Part shown: positions 49,560 to 62,184 of the stretch, in pieces
Numbering within the stretch: the first letter of the stretch is position 1
Layout: the number at the start of each line of letters is the position of its first letter
Assembly: GCA_963691815.1 (NCBI GenBank)
Contig: OY829651.1
Coordinates: forward strand, 13,018,917-13,082,916
Origin: Echiichthys vipera
Taxonomy: Eukaryota; Chordata; Actinopteri; Perciformes; Trachinidae
Reading direction: 5' to 3'
Length of the DNA stretch: 64,000 bases
Program-made: the position numbers and the translations under genes
The notes under the pieces: generated by a model
The model's database searches: none
Seen by the model: only the letters and a program-made list of their open reading frames with translations
What the model was told of the DNA's origin: nothing

Positions 49560-51451
49560 CTTCACCCTCCCTCATACTGCTTCTCCCTGCACCTCCCCAC
49601 CCTTTCGTTTTCTCTCTCCTCCTCTCCTCCCCTCTCATACACACACACAAATATGCAGCTCTGGCTTTTCGCAATTGCTGCTGTGCCATTGCTAGCCATG
49701 TCAGACAGAAAGGTTCACCGCCCATGCTCCGCAGAGAAACAAATAATGTTATGATAAATATGTAAAATTTAATAGATAAAGAAAAGGAGCAGCAGCATGG
49801 AAAAGAGCCCCAAGGCAAGAGGCAATCTAATCTCCTTTCTTCATCCTCGTTACCCGACTACTAAATATCTCTAGAGTTTAAACTGCTTTGCATCTCTCTT
49901 TTGCTGTAACTTTTTTGTTAAGTGGAGTCAGTTCAGTAGTTTACTGTATGCTGGCTTACTGTCAAGGGTGAGTGAAGAGAAGGACAAAAATAGAAAAAAA
50001 AGGGCAGCACATAGCATAGAAACAAGGACAATACATATGCAGTAGCAGCCGTATAATTAGCTACCTAAACAAATTGCAAGAAATTCTGTTATCATCGTGT
50101 CTACAAACAGAGTGATTACTAGCCCAGAGGTATAGCACAATAACAAACAATGTGAAGAACAATAGGAAACTAAATAACATTCTGAAACATTTCTGGGAAA
50201 GCCTCCCACACATGCAGTATCTTAACTCCCCACATGTATTTACTGAGAGACCATTCATAGCATACTAAATTTGTCATGTCCTAAGAGCTGCATGACAACA
50301 ATACATGCTGTTTTCACACACCTACTGTTATTAACTAACATCACTAAAGCTGGGCAATTATCTTGCTAAGCGTGGACCTCTCGGTCCAAGTGAGGTTGAT
50401 TGTTTTCTACAAACTTGTATCTTTACCCCTCATATGTTCATCAATTAGGATGTCCCTACAGCATGTGGACAATTTCACCAAAGGACACAGAGTATGTTTA
50501 TTACGTATAGGTGCCATGTTCACTTGGTCATGATTAGAAGATGCTGACCTTGATAATATCAAGGCAGGCTCACATCTCATCAACACCTTATCACCAAAGC
50601 TCTGAGCCAAATGTCAAAGTGCCTTTGACTGGGTCTCCTGCTGACTGTATTTCATCCATCATCTACATTTACCCTGGGGAGTCATGTCAACAATGACATG
50701 ACTTTATCATGTCATTACATATTTTTTGCCAGAAAATTAGAGTTTAGGAACTAAACAAACATCTCACTCTAAGGTGTTATCCAGGAAGTCCATTTTCTTC
50801 CAAGGGTTCTCTTTCCTCAAAAACTACAGCCAAACATAAATTACATATAATTTCCATCATCACTGGTTGTCACGTGTCACCATGTCAGAAATAGCCACCG
50901 TCCTATTTTCCTATGCCATTGCCAATATGCATCATCTCTACAGAAAAGCAGCATTTATCACATTTCTTCCTTAGTGGCAACTCTCAACCTTACCTTAAAA
51001 GCTTCTGTTTGGACCATGTATCAATGACTATAAAAAAAAATAAGAAGAAATATTAAAGACACAATTATTGATGCAGAACTTCATGATGTGACATTTGCAC
51101 AGGTCAGACAGATAGCGTGTGTGTATATGGATGTAAAAATAGCTTTGCCATGTTGCTGTAGCTTAATAATAGCTTGCTACATTATTAGCTTCAGTGTATG
51201 TTTGTAATGCTTTCTTTAATGTAGAGTAACTGGTAGCTTAACTCCCTGCACTTTCCTAGTAGCTGTCCATCACTGACGATAAGCAATATCAGAGTGTATT
51301 TAACATTATGTTTTTTTATAACCATGTCTGACCAGCTATATGCAATTCACTGCCTAGCCGAACCAACATGAAGGAGATCACTTTCAGCAGCAGAGGAATG
51401 GGGAAACCAAGGATGTTGTGTTTGTTAACTTTCGTTTTTTCAAAGTGATGA

Positions 51452-51457
<6 letters not shown>
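49560..51457. other. Non-coding stretch, no gene recognised
   Basis: The first 75 bases are pyrimidine-rich and end in a short CA run (about 49638-49649). The remainder shows no repeat family or exon. Confidence 0.5.

Positions 51458-51490
<33 letters not shown>
51458..51490. repeat. AT microsatellite, 33 bp
   Basis: About 16 AT units. Confidence 0.97.
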
Positions 51491-51491
<1 letters not shown>

Positions 51492-53471
51492 GTTCACAGT
51501 TTTGCAAAACAAAACAAAAATCTTGTCAGATACTCAACTCAAATATGAATGTTACAAAACTGAAAGCAGCCTTCAATATGCATCATAAGGGTTTACTGTG
51601 AAAGGCAAGTGTCTATACCAAAATACCCCTCTCTCTCTTTCTCTTATTCTGCCTCACACTCTCTCTGCCTCTGTGGTACAGCTTGCAGATAAGCCAGGAC
51701 AAGCCCTCTGGCTAAGGCTCCAGCACAGTCATTCCTGAATCTCATTATTGAAGAAGCATAGTTTCCAACCAACTCTTCATAGTCCAGGCCCCTGTCCCAA
51801 AACAGCTAGCAACAACAATTAATTTGCCGTACCATTGTCACTGTAACTTGGCATGTAAACTTTTCAAAAAGGCTACCAAAAGCTGTTTGAGTGATGTATC
51901 CAAATTTTTCCCGGTTGCCTTAAATGTCAAGATTACCATGTAAAATCAAAAACCAAACAACAGCACAATTAGGAACTCAAACAAACCTACTTTAAGTGAC
52001 AGTTATATTATCTGTAACCATACTATTTTCTGACCATAATCCTGTGGGGTTTTTTTTTTTAAATTGCGAATGACCCTGCAAATGATCAACACTGAATGCA
52101 ATTCTGTAACTTACAAAAAGTACAAAGAGGACCTTACACATTTTCAAATAGTTTGTACAGAGCAGAATTTTCATCCCAGAACCATAAAAGATTAGAGATA
52201 CTACATGTAGCTTAATCTAAAACAATTTGTTATCCAATTTGCTAATATCTCGTATTAATTATCTGTAAAATATGTTAGGTACCTCAAAATGATACTTGTA
52301 CTTAGCTACCTTCATCACAGAATTTAACTGACATTAACTGTAAACGGCCATAGCTATCAATAATTCGACATTAAGTCGTTTACCTCTGGAATAGCATGTT
52401 TTGATAAATGTAATCTCTTTACAGCAGACATGACTAGTTCTCCATGTTTATAAATGTCATTGGTGGGAGACAGTTAAGATAACGTTAGAGGGTTGCTAAC
52501 TAGTAAAATTGTCTTTACAGATAACTTAAATGACCTTAACGTTATTAGTTACTTTAACGTTACCGTGTTCGTGGGGATACCTTTCATTTATATCTCCCAA
52601 ATTAAGCGTTGTGCCGTTACATTAACTATTCTGTTACCATTAGCAACACAGGCAGTTGAGCTGCATTTAATTTTAACACAACACAGCCGGTATTGATCCC
52701 TCACTCTGGTTGAAGCCTCCAATATTATCCTCTAACGTTATGTGCATAAATGTGCCACCTACCGGATTGAAGATCAGAGCATTGGATTTCCGTATATATA
52801 TATACTCTATATATGGTAGTCAACAGCTTTTGTTATAGTGTGTAAGCCCTCCTTGCTTGCAGCTCCATTTAGGTAATCAGAAATCACCACATTAGTACAG
52901 TGGTTTCTATAGTTATTTGGCAGTAGGCTATGTGTTGTTCAGTTTGTCTGGCTATGGCTTCAGGGAGCTTTGATCAAAGATTGTTCCCACAGTTGCTACT
53001 GCACATTGACACACACTTTGCTATTATTAACATAATTATTTTATTACTTATTTCTCTGTCACTCCAATGTTATGTCATAAATTGATATTCATCTCATTAA
53101 ATGAATAAAATCTTACTAACTAACTTAAAAAAAGGTTGGATGCTAAATTTGGAACTGTTCTGGCTATGAAGTCTCATAACCAAACAACACTGGCTTAAAT
53201 TGAAAGTCATCCAAGCAATGTGTACTACTCCACTCTGTCACAGTCCTTTATTTCAACATTATTATCCTTACTTTTGTTAACAGCTCAGCTCTCAGCCTAT
53301 TCTTAGAATTGTGCTAAAGTCAGTGCTGTACATGAGTAAATGTGTGTTACTTTATAACTGTGAATGTGCCTTTTCGAACAGGTCACCTGCCTTCAGTGGA
53401 GCTGAGTTCTGAAAACATTATCTATTATCAGCCTTTTCTGCAGTCCAAAGACGAACTAGCCTCACCCATTT
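51491..53471. other. Non-coding stretch, no gene recognised
   Basis: Four AACGTT palindromes lie at 52481, 52538, 52556 and 52734, and a short TATATA run is at about 52795-52805. No exon or named repeat seen. Confidence 0.5.
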
Positions 53472-53896
53472 TAGGATATGTCCACACGATCGAAAACAAC
53501 CTTTTTTTTCACCGTCGTTCTTAAAAAGTTTTCCGTCCGCTTGGACTCGACTCAAGAAAATACCTGCGACCACACTAAACCAGTGAAAGCGGCTAAAAAC
53601 GCTGTAATACAGATGCCAGGCCTGGATGTGGCGCTGTAACTGCCACTGAAATACACCAACAACTGAGAAGAAGAGAGGGAGAGCTGGGGTCTGTTTCACA
53701 AAGCAGGTTCAACAAACTCTGAGTCTAACCCTGAACTCTGAGTTGATCTACTCTGAGATAGGAAACTTTTTTTCGGTTCCAGAACAGCTGATTTGCGTTA
53801 GGTTGATCAACTCAGAGTAGTTTTACCTGGAGTTAAGCACGTGCACCACAACTATAAAAAGACAGCATCAAACGAGCCCTGATTTGACAAGTCACC

Positions 53897-54219
53897 ATGG
53901 CAATTGGGAAGCGGAGGGCTACGCTACCACTGCAACTGTAAATATTAATGCGCTCATACGGGGAGTTTGAGCATGTTTTTCACCGTAAGTGTAACAAACA
54001 CCGCTGCAGCAGCAAAAGAGAGGGAGACGGCGCAGGAGAACATTGCTGCTCGGGTCAGTGCGTAAGTTTAAATGTAGTCCTGTTGCAATCACAATAATAT
54101 AACAGGGGAAACTTCTTGAGTGGTAGTCTATTAATTTATTTCATTTAGGTGCATTCCCTCGGGGGAGAAGCGCACTTGGCAGCAGCTTAAGATGAAACAT
54201 AAAAACATTGTTCAAACAG
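53897..54219 (+). pseudogene. Harbinger Myb/SANT-like protein, pseudogene with intron
   Basis: In intact Harbinger elements this nuclear protein helps the transposase bind DNA. Here an ATG at 53897 gives MAIGKRRATL and a quick stop. A second frame from 53948 gives MRSYGEFEHVFHRKCN. After a frameshift a third gives NTAAAAKERETAQENIAARV, which matches the helical Myb/SANT-like domain. The reading is cut by a small intron, GTAAGT at 54062 to AG at 54148 (87 bp), and resumes with IPSGEKRTWQQLKMKHKNIV and QT, ending at a GTAAAA donor after 54219. A later KKLPFAKKT near 54320 may be a further exon remnant. The shift and early stop rule out a normal product. Confidence 0.85.
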
Positions 54220-54658
54220 GTAAAACATTGGCACAATCTCATGGTGACGCCTCATTTTGAGCATGTTTTACATTGTAAAGTAAATATTACTGTAAGTGGC
54301 TGTTTTATATGTTGTATAAAAAACTCCCATTTGCAAAAAAAACGCAGCGCAACACACAATATCTGCTGGGATGTGAGAGCATGACTTTGGTTGTTAATGT
54401 TGGAAATGTAAGGACGGATGAGATGGACTGTGACATGAAACAGTTGTGCCGTATTCAGCACCCCTGCCGTGAAATGCACCCCCTCGCATTATAGGTGATA
54501 TTCTGGATCAGAAGGCTGTTGTTTCCACCTATAGGAGTAGTTTATATACAGGTAACCCAATTAAAAGCACACACTTCTGAACCTATGAATTCTATTTAGG
54601 AAATGCTGAGTCAATTACATTCAAATTGCTCAAAAGATCCATTTCATTCATTTTGTAA

Positions 54659-54784
54659 TTATGGCTGCAGTATATTAAGGACGTCTATGCGCGGTCTGAT
54701 AATCATCTCCCGACGAATATTTAATTCTCTGCGCAGTAATGCTGCACCTTCATCCACGGGATCGTTATCAAAAGGACATGCCAT
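54659..54784 (-). pseudogene. Harbinger transposase (HARBI1-like), N-terminal remnant
   Basis: From an ATG at 54784 the minus strand reads MACPFDNDPVDEGAALLRRE, then LNIRREMIIRPRIDVLNI, and ends at a TAA (54659-54661) after 41 residues. The MACPFxxDPVDEGA, RREL and RxxIIRPRxDVL motifs are the N-terminal signature of Harbinger transposases in fish and of their host relative HARBI1. The following DDE nuclease domain (normally some 300 residues) is absent; sequence after the stop is unrelated. It is convergent with the Myb-like relic about 440 bp away. It marks where the autonomous parent's transposase gene began. Confidence 0.85.
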
Positions 54785-55834
54785 GGTAGTGGAAATAGTC
54801 GCCACCTAATATAACTTGTAATGACTGATTTGTGCAATGATTTTCTGAAAAAACTGACGACAGAACTATACTACGTCAAAACTGGCCTGCTGACTGAATG
54901 AATGAGGAAATCAAATACCGTGTGTGGCTGAAAGAGGGCGGACACAGAGAGAAACTCGAGGTTTTCTAAAAAAACCTGGTCCCGACCAGGTTAGTTTCAG
55001 AGAGCATGTTACCATGGTAACTGACTCAGAGGTTAAGATACCTCTCTTTGTGAAACATGCTAGAGTTACCCCTCTGCCTCCGGTTTGAGTTACTTCCCTT
55101 TGTGAAACGGAAAACTCAGAGTTTCCCTCATTTCAGGGTTAACAGACTCAGAGTTTTCACTAAACCTGCTTTGTGAAACGGGCCCCTGCTGTTCTGTAGA
55201 ATCATAATACAAACACCGGGGACTTTCTCGCCAAATCTGGAGACTTCCCAAATCCTCATCCATCCTATAGAGAAATATGACGACTGTTTCTGGTGTTAGA
55301 CTCTGATGCACGAATCACTCTGTAGTTAGTGTCCTTAACGAGCAGAGGGTGCTGCTGTGAGCCCCTTCCCCATCCCAAAGCACTCACAGGAAGGAACTTT
55401 CTTGATACTTTTTGCGACCTTCCTAGCAACTTTATTTATAAAAAGCTACTAGCGACCAATTTAGCGACTTATTGGGACCATCAGTGAAAAGGGAGAAATA
55501 TATGGTCAGCCTTATTCATTCCCATGCATGTGGCTCAGAGTACAGTTCAGTAAACAGTTTGTGTCTCTGGCAGTAGCACTGTTGTTGTTATGTGATGCCG
55601 CGGGGGTTCAGGTCGGAGGTGGGGCGATGACTGCATCATTAACAAACCATGCGGTTTTGCCGTCCAGATGACAACGCCATTAGGGGCATTCTCAAATATT
55701 CCCACTCTTCGACCTGTTATAAAATATACTGTTTTCAGGGTCCGATAACACCAGCTATGTGTGGATGGTCGGCCAAAACGATACTAAAGTTGTGTGGTTA
55801 CAGGAAAATGCGTCTTCGTGTGGCCGGCCCCTTA

Positions 55835-58800
55835 ATGTGCTGATCCTGAGAGCCCGGATCTTTTCAATCTCAGTGTGTCTGCCCGTGATGATCTGGGAAT
55901 CTTTCATCTGTTTACTTGTCTTTAGATCTCTCTTTGTTATCAGGTAATCTGGATGTACGTGGCATTAACTCTTATCTCTACCCCCTCACACCCTCAGCGC
56001 TTCATTGACACCATTTGCAAAAAGGCATTTGTTTGGATCTATTTATCAGTAGCGGTATACAGTACATGCTCTTTAGTTTCTGTTCTTGCTTATCTATCTA
56101 TTAGTTAACCATTTATCTTGTAGGCCGAGTGGCTTTGGTTGCATAGTCAGCCCTAGCGTTTGGAATCATTAAAGCTTGGGATTCTCACAAACTGTTGTCT
56201 AACACGTTTAGCCTTGAGCTAAATGAAATGGCTCGTCTCCACCCCATTGATCAACAGTGGAATTGAAACTCATGACATGTTAAGGGAGGACTAATTAGTG
56301 GGGGCATACCTCATTAAGCCTCATTAAAATAAAGATTAGAAAGACAGCCAGCACATTCCTGTGATCCAGAAGTTTAATCTGCTCCAATTTATAATGATCA
56401 CCATTGCCATGGATTCTGAGGTGCATGTCTATATTTTGACTTAACTTTACCAAACACTCCGAAAAATGTTAAATCATAACAGAAGAAACAATTTTCCCAT
56501 TACCATAAAAATGAAAAAAAATATTAATAGCTACAGTAGAGACCATCTTGCAATGGGATCACATCAGCCACAAAGCCAAATAAGGTCACGGGCATGAAGT
56601 AGTGGGGCAATGACTCCTTCCCTACTTCCTGCCACCTCTGCCTTGCTCAGACCACACACATATTTGAACTCTGCCTTCATTTATTATCTCATCTGTACAC
56701 CTGTATCGTGCACAGTGCACATTATAGTGGTGACAAAATACTTACAACCCCCTCTGTGGTTGCTACAGTGGGTGTCCCCAGGACCACATTTTGCCATGAG
56801 GTCATCATCAAGTATCTGAGACTCACAAGGTGAAAACAATACCTGTCACTGCCGTGGCTAATGCTTAAGTGAACAATGGGATTGATTAAAAAAAGATCTT
56901 ACAAAGATCGTAGATGTGTTAAACATATATTAGATGTCATAAAATATCAATAATATAATTGGTTCAGCTCATATATGAAGTGTGTCAGTGGTTCAGCCGT
57001 GTCAGTGTGATTTCCAACTAGCACTTTAAAGAAAGACATCAATGAAGCCGGATATTACTCCTCCATCTCTTTAATAACAAGGGAGATTAAGCAGATAAGA
57101 ATGGGCTGTCCAGACCCCCACAGATTTGGACCCTGATGTAGTTCAAGGAGCATCTCTGCAAATTGGCCTTAGCCCCGACCTTAGGATATGCAATTTTAAT
57201 AATGTTAACTTTAGTTACTGAGTTGTTTTCTGCCTGCAATGTCATTTCTAACAACCTTTCAGCATTCCACAGTAGAGAGCAAAAGTGGATAATAATTAGA
57301 CCATTTGATTGTTTCCAAGTGTTCTGAAAGTTCACACAGGTTTAACTTCTATCACCTAGAGACAAATTAGATGTCCATGAGATGCTGCTTAATGTACCCT
57401 CAACTCATTTAGGTTGGCATTACAGATTGGTACATTTGAGGGTTATTGTTTGTAATTTAACTGAGAAAAAGCTTTTTACATTGGTGCTTTGGTGTAAATG
57501 CAGCTTGTTGTGTCACTCAAGTTTGGCAAAGCAGCATTTAAATCTCCTTTTTTCTCTCAATCTGTTTATTGTGCAGAGTAATTAGATTCATGTTTTCTGG
57601 TACCATGACTATGGCCATGCATCTGGGAGCATGTGATATACTGGCTCGATAGTCTATCTAGTAGTCACCCATTGTGCCCAGAAAGTTCAACAACAACAAG
57701 CCATTGTTGGGCTTGACTCCAGTCATGTGAGTGTTTATGTCATACATACAGTACCTACTTGGATCAGCTATTTTTTTTTCTAATTGAATACAGCTCCTTC
57801 TGATTTTTTTTCATAAACTGTAGCTGAAGACAATCCGGTATATTGTCTGACTACTTTAAGGGACATCATATACAGAATAAAACAAAGTTTAAAAAAAAAT
57901 CTTGTGCATGTCCACCCTGTCACATTTGATCAAACTGAAGATTGTTTTAACTTATTGAATGATTCACCCCACAAAGAGATTAATCTATAATAATAACATT
58001 TCCTTTCATTAGCTTTAAACTCAAAATCAATAGATTTAGGTTAATTAAGGTTACTGTAATAAAAGAGAAATGTATTTATTCATTATGGTGAAGGATTGAT
58101 TATAATCAAATTTAGATGCATTCACTTAATCACAGCATCAAAACGCAATTCATTTATGGTGGTACCTTAAATATATTAATTGCAGTATGTGTGGTAACAT
58201 GACCATCATTGATGATGTTCAAATGGGATGTCTAATGAGAATTGCTCTGTCACTGGGTGTCATCCAATAATACATGTATAGTTCATATCATTTTTAGAAT
58301 TACCACTGAATAATAGTTTTAAAAATACATCATCATCTGTGAGTTCAAGAAGAACATAATCCTTGGAAAAATATGCTGTTTACCTTCAATAGAAATGTTT
58401 TAGCCTCGAATAATTTCACATCCAATTTGAAATCTACGGCACATATCCTCAATGTAAAAAGAAAAAAAACACATGGGGAAAATAAAATGAAAAATTAAAT
58501 GATTTTAATCAATGAATTGAGCAGCCATTATACTGTTGCTGAAGTAGCAACAAAACAAGTAGCTATTTTCTGAATAGAAGTCTGGACCTATACTGGGCAT
58601 ATCTACCGTACAGCATCCTTGTTTCTGGTGATGCTAGATGATGTCTCTTTGTTGCAACACTTTGTGATATTGTGTAGTTCCTTCTTCCTTTTGAACATAA
58701 GCACTTCACCTAATGCTTTTTTGAACAGTACATGCCATAAACAACAATCACACTCACTGGTGCAGCAAGTTATTTGTATTTAGCTTGCTCAATACAGGAC

Positions 58801-61034
58801 CTGTATGTGATTTATGTTGCTGTAATTATATAGATTAGCATTAACGAACAACTGTTCCAAGAAATCTGTCATTCTGATGCACCATAGTTAAAATGCATTA
58901 AAAGCCCTTAGACATCAATTACACTTTGTACTGAATATTCAAAGAGTGTTGTATTTAAAAGTCATCTTGCTTGCATTGCCTTGGCCCTCAGTCAACATGA
59001 CCCCACAATGACCTCAGCTTAACCACCTGGCACTGGCTGGATCCCACCCAACCCCCTGGCTTACTGTATAATAATCTATAATTATCTCTCAAACCTTGAA
59101 AGAGGTTGTCCTACTCTCTTGTGTGAAAGATTCTGCCTGAAGCGTGTTGCGCTGTCAACAATTGCTGAATAAGCATACGCTGGAGCTCTGGGTGCTTTGA
59201 TGTCGTAAGTATATTTCTTTAATCAAGACTTATCCAAGGAGATAATAGCTTCATAGATAATAAAATGAATATAATGTGGTGGTCATTAAGGATTAAACAT
59301 TTAAAATTACAAGTGAATGGACAAGTAAGCCCCAAAGACTGTCCTGTCCTTCACAACTCCCTGCTGCCTGCTCACAGGCACACATTAATACTGCAATAAT
59401 CTTGTTTGACTTTTTGCCATTTAATACACACACTGTATTAGGACTATACATAAATTCACCTCAAAATTTTGATAGCAGAGCCCCTTCATGGGTAAAATTA
59501 AGACTATTACCTACGTATAACTCTTTATTGGGTTTATTATCAAATGCTTGACTGGGATAATGGTGAATTTTTGTGGAAAATTGATACTGAGCAGAGGCTT
59601 ATAATCCATCCCTCACCTCACAAGATATCTTGTGATATCACTTGGGCAGTTATTGGCACTAATGATGGAACAGTAATGTGTGTTGGTTGTATGCATTGAT
59701 TATCACTAATTCATTTGTTTTGAGAAAAACATACCTAACCTTTTAAAGGGATAATTAACCCATTTTAAACCATCTCGTATCATGGCAATGTGGGCAAATG
59801 AACGATGTTTGGCTTCAACTAAGCACACTGCCCACACTGCCAGAACTGGATTTAAATCAGCCTAATATCTCTTTAAATAGGAACAGCTAATGAGGCTGTT
59901 ATTCCTGATTGGATACAGGACATGCTGAGGTCAGAGATATAACTGAATGCTTAATTATTCCCCTAAATATTAAACTCTTGCTGAGCTGAAACTGGAAAGA
60001 CTCACCACAATGACTACATTTTCCCTCAATAAGTCTCATACAGTATTTATTGTATTATATGAGCAAAATTATAATTACCGTATTCTTGTCTGTACTTGCC
60101 TTTATGTAGATTTTGTAATCAATAATTCAAGCTTGTTATATGTTCCCATTAGCAAATTCTTCCAGCCAAACATTCTGCAATTTTGTTTATAGCAGGATAG
60201 AGGATGTAATGGTGACATTTTATTCAGTTTTTGTATTAACCAGTGTATTTAGCTTAAATATATCTGCTAAAACTTAACCATCAAAATGTATTCAACATTC
60301 TTAATTTTGAAAATTATTTTAATATACAGGTGTGGAAACTAAAGTAATATTACACTGCTGTTTGTTTAGAGATAAGCAGAGCATGGATTGATGTATAATT
60401 TATTAAAGAGATGCTTTATAGTATGTCTTTATAGTATGTCTTTCCTAGAATCAAATGGTGGTGTGGTACATTTTTATAAGTCATGGGAGATCCCCATGGA
60501 GCCATAGTTTAACGGTGAGAGGAAGGACAAAGATTTTCCAGAAATGGAACAAAAACAATAGTCTATTCATTTGCATGTTATATTTAAGCTACTAACCAGT
60601 TATTTACCTATTACAATATAATAATCATCTTCAAGTGTGAAAGTCTTTGTGAAGATCTGAATCCAATACAAACTATAATAAGATTCTTGTCTGGCAAATT
60701 TGAGGTTTTCCATATGTCTTTTTATGATGTTGTCCATTCCATTTATATTTATTTGTCTTGCTTCCTTGATTCAACCTGAAGTATATTAGAATGTTATCAC
60801 GCCTGCTCAGAATCAAATTTGTAGTGCTACTTGAGTGATGCAGATCTGACAGTGTTTCGCTGCTTGATCTACTCCCTTGCTTTTTCCTTGAATTCAATTG
60901 ATTTTGCACTTTCATTTAGCAATCCTAATATGAGATTTTATGGCAAGTGTTTAAGAAGTTTTTCAGCATTACAGGCTTGACATTGTATCTTAAATCAACC
61001 ATTGCTAAGGAGTTCGATAAATGAGAAAGCTCCT
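55835..61034. other. Non-coding stretch, no gene recognised
   Basis: Over 5 kb with no repeat family I recognise. 56100-56410 has several homeodomain-type TAAT cores, including CTAATTAG at 56291 and paired TCATTAA at 56311 and 56321. 58975-59215 also looks like low-repeat, even-composition sequence. No coding exon is recognised. Confidence 0.5.
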
Positions 61035-61156
61035 GCTTTTAATTGTGTTTTTTGTTTTTATGCTGTTTTTAAAAAATGTTTTGTCTTTATGTAAAGCACA
61101 TTGAGTTGCCTTGGTATGAAATGCGCTATATAAATAAAGATGCCTTGCCTTGCCTA
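61035..61156 (+). repeat. L2/SINE-type 3' tail
   Basis: TTTTAATTGTGTTTTTTGTT leads to ATGTAAAGCACATTGAGTTG CCTTGGTATGAAATGCGCTA TATAAATAAAGATG and a CCTTGCCTTGCC tail. 'GTAAAGCxCxTTGAG...GTATGAAAxGCGCTATATAAATAAA' is the conserved 3' end of fish L2-clade LINEs and of SINEs that share it. Only the 3' end is visible. Confidence 0.78.
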
Positions 61157-62133
61157 GATTCGGAGGAAGTGGAGAATTGGAACTGGCAAAACACCTAAAC
61201 AACAGAAAAAGTATTTAAATTAGATTTCCTCAAGAAAGACAGGAAAATGTCTGTCGGTTTGTTAAAACCCTTCTGTTAGTACTGCTTCTGGGTAAAGGAT
61301 AAGTTGCCTTTTACATTTTCAGTGATACGGTTCTAGTCTCTGCTGTTCTCCTTTCTTTACAGCAGCCGTAAAGAGATCCATATTAACTATTCTGGCAAAC
61401 TTAGTATGCGATTAGTAGTCCTATAAACCTCTTCAGAAATAGGAGTGTTCAGATCATGATTTCATTTGTCATTTAATATCTTTAATTTGACACTTTTTTA
61501 AATTTCAGTATTCAGATGTGAGGCCCTTTTGTGCTTTCAATCAATTTTTATCCTCACTCTCTATTACTGCATGCATCTGAGCTGTCAATATTGCAAGATG
61601 ATTGAGTTTACTGTACTGATCAGCATTTTCTTGCAGAAGGAAAACCAAAAAACTTTTGAATGCATGAGGTCATAAAATCCAGTTGATATTCCATTCTGCT
61701 GCTTTTCAAAAGGTTGCTCTTAGCATGCACTCAGGCACTTGTTATTGTCACACAATCAGACAGTTATTTATTAGACTTTTTCTAAATGTTTATCACTTTT
61801 TAAATTAATGAGTTTATGATAATGTGTTATTTTTCTCTGTCTTAATCTCAAGATTTAGTATAAACAATGTAATCCATGCTAGAAGTGCTCTCTATATAAC
61901 CATCTTTGAAAATAATTAATTGTAACATTAGTTGCTGAAATGGTAAGTTTGTAACCTAGAAATAACCTAACTTTAGTTAACAGTAATGGAGACCCAGCAA
62001 AAAACAAAAAAGCATCTGCTTCAGGTAGCAGGCGTTGCAAGGTAAGGCCATAAGATGGCAAAATGTATTTGTTGAAAGTTTTCAATAAAAATGAAAAGCA
62101 AACTGAAAAGATGAAAAAACTATTTCACAGGGG
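61157..62133. other. Non-coding stretch, no gene recognised
   Basis: No repeat family or exon recognised. Confidence 0.55.
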
Positions 62134-62170
62134 ACCTGCTGTCAAGAGACAAATACATTTGACAGCAGGT
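62134..62170. repeat. Perfect inverted repeat, 12-bp arms, 13-bp loop
   Basis: ACCTGCTGTCAA at 62134-62145 pairs exactly with TTGACAGCAGGT at 62159-62170. It lies 14 bp before a second, longer perfect palindrome. Confidence 0.95.
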
Positions 62171-62184
62171 GGAATGTTATCTTC

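Larger units (their letters stand above)
53687..55185 (+). mobile_element. Harbinger transposon, internally decayed (1499 bp)
   Basis: The left end GGGTCTGTTTCACAAAGCAG and the reverse complement of the right end GGGCCCGTTTCACAAAGCAG differ at two positions in 20, with looser inverted similarity (CTCTGAGTCT, TAACCCTGAA, CTCTGAGTT) further in. CTG flanks both sides (53684-53686 and 55186-55188), matching the 3-bp CWG target duplication known for vertebrate Harbinger elements. Between the ends lie pieces of the two genes carried by autonomous Harbinger copies: a Myb-like protein on the plus strand and the transposase start on the minus strand. The transposase core is deleted, so the copy is non-autonomous. 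A related truncated end occurs at 1103-1346. Confidence 0.88.
53472..55834. mobile_element. hAT-type non-autonomous element hosting a nested Harbinger
   Basis: The left end TAGGATATGTCCACACGATC and the reverse complement of the right end, TAAGGGGCCGGCCACACGAA, share a CCACACGA core. Both continue into the AAAACG/CCGTC-type sequence typical of teleost 'TAGGGGTxGTCCACACG' hAT-type MITEs. Just inside the right end, GGATGGTCGGCCAAAACGAT, ACACCAGCTATGTGTGG, CATTCTCAAATATTCCC and GCGGTTTTGCCGTCCAGATG follow the remembered order for that family. Removing the Harbinger insertion leaves about 860 bp. An 8-bp target duplication is not evident and there is no transposase domain. The ends are diverged from each other, so the copy is old. 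Confidence 0.6.

Noticed and set aside
49429..49818. Ser-Leu-rich and Arg-Glu-rich open frames
   Set aside because: They arise from the CT/GA repeat; no further protein features.
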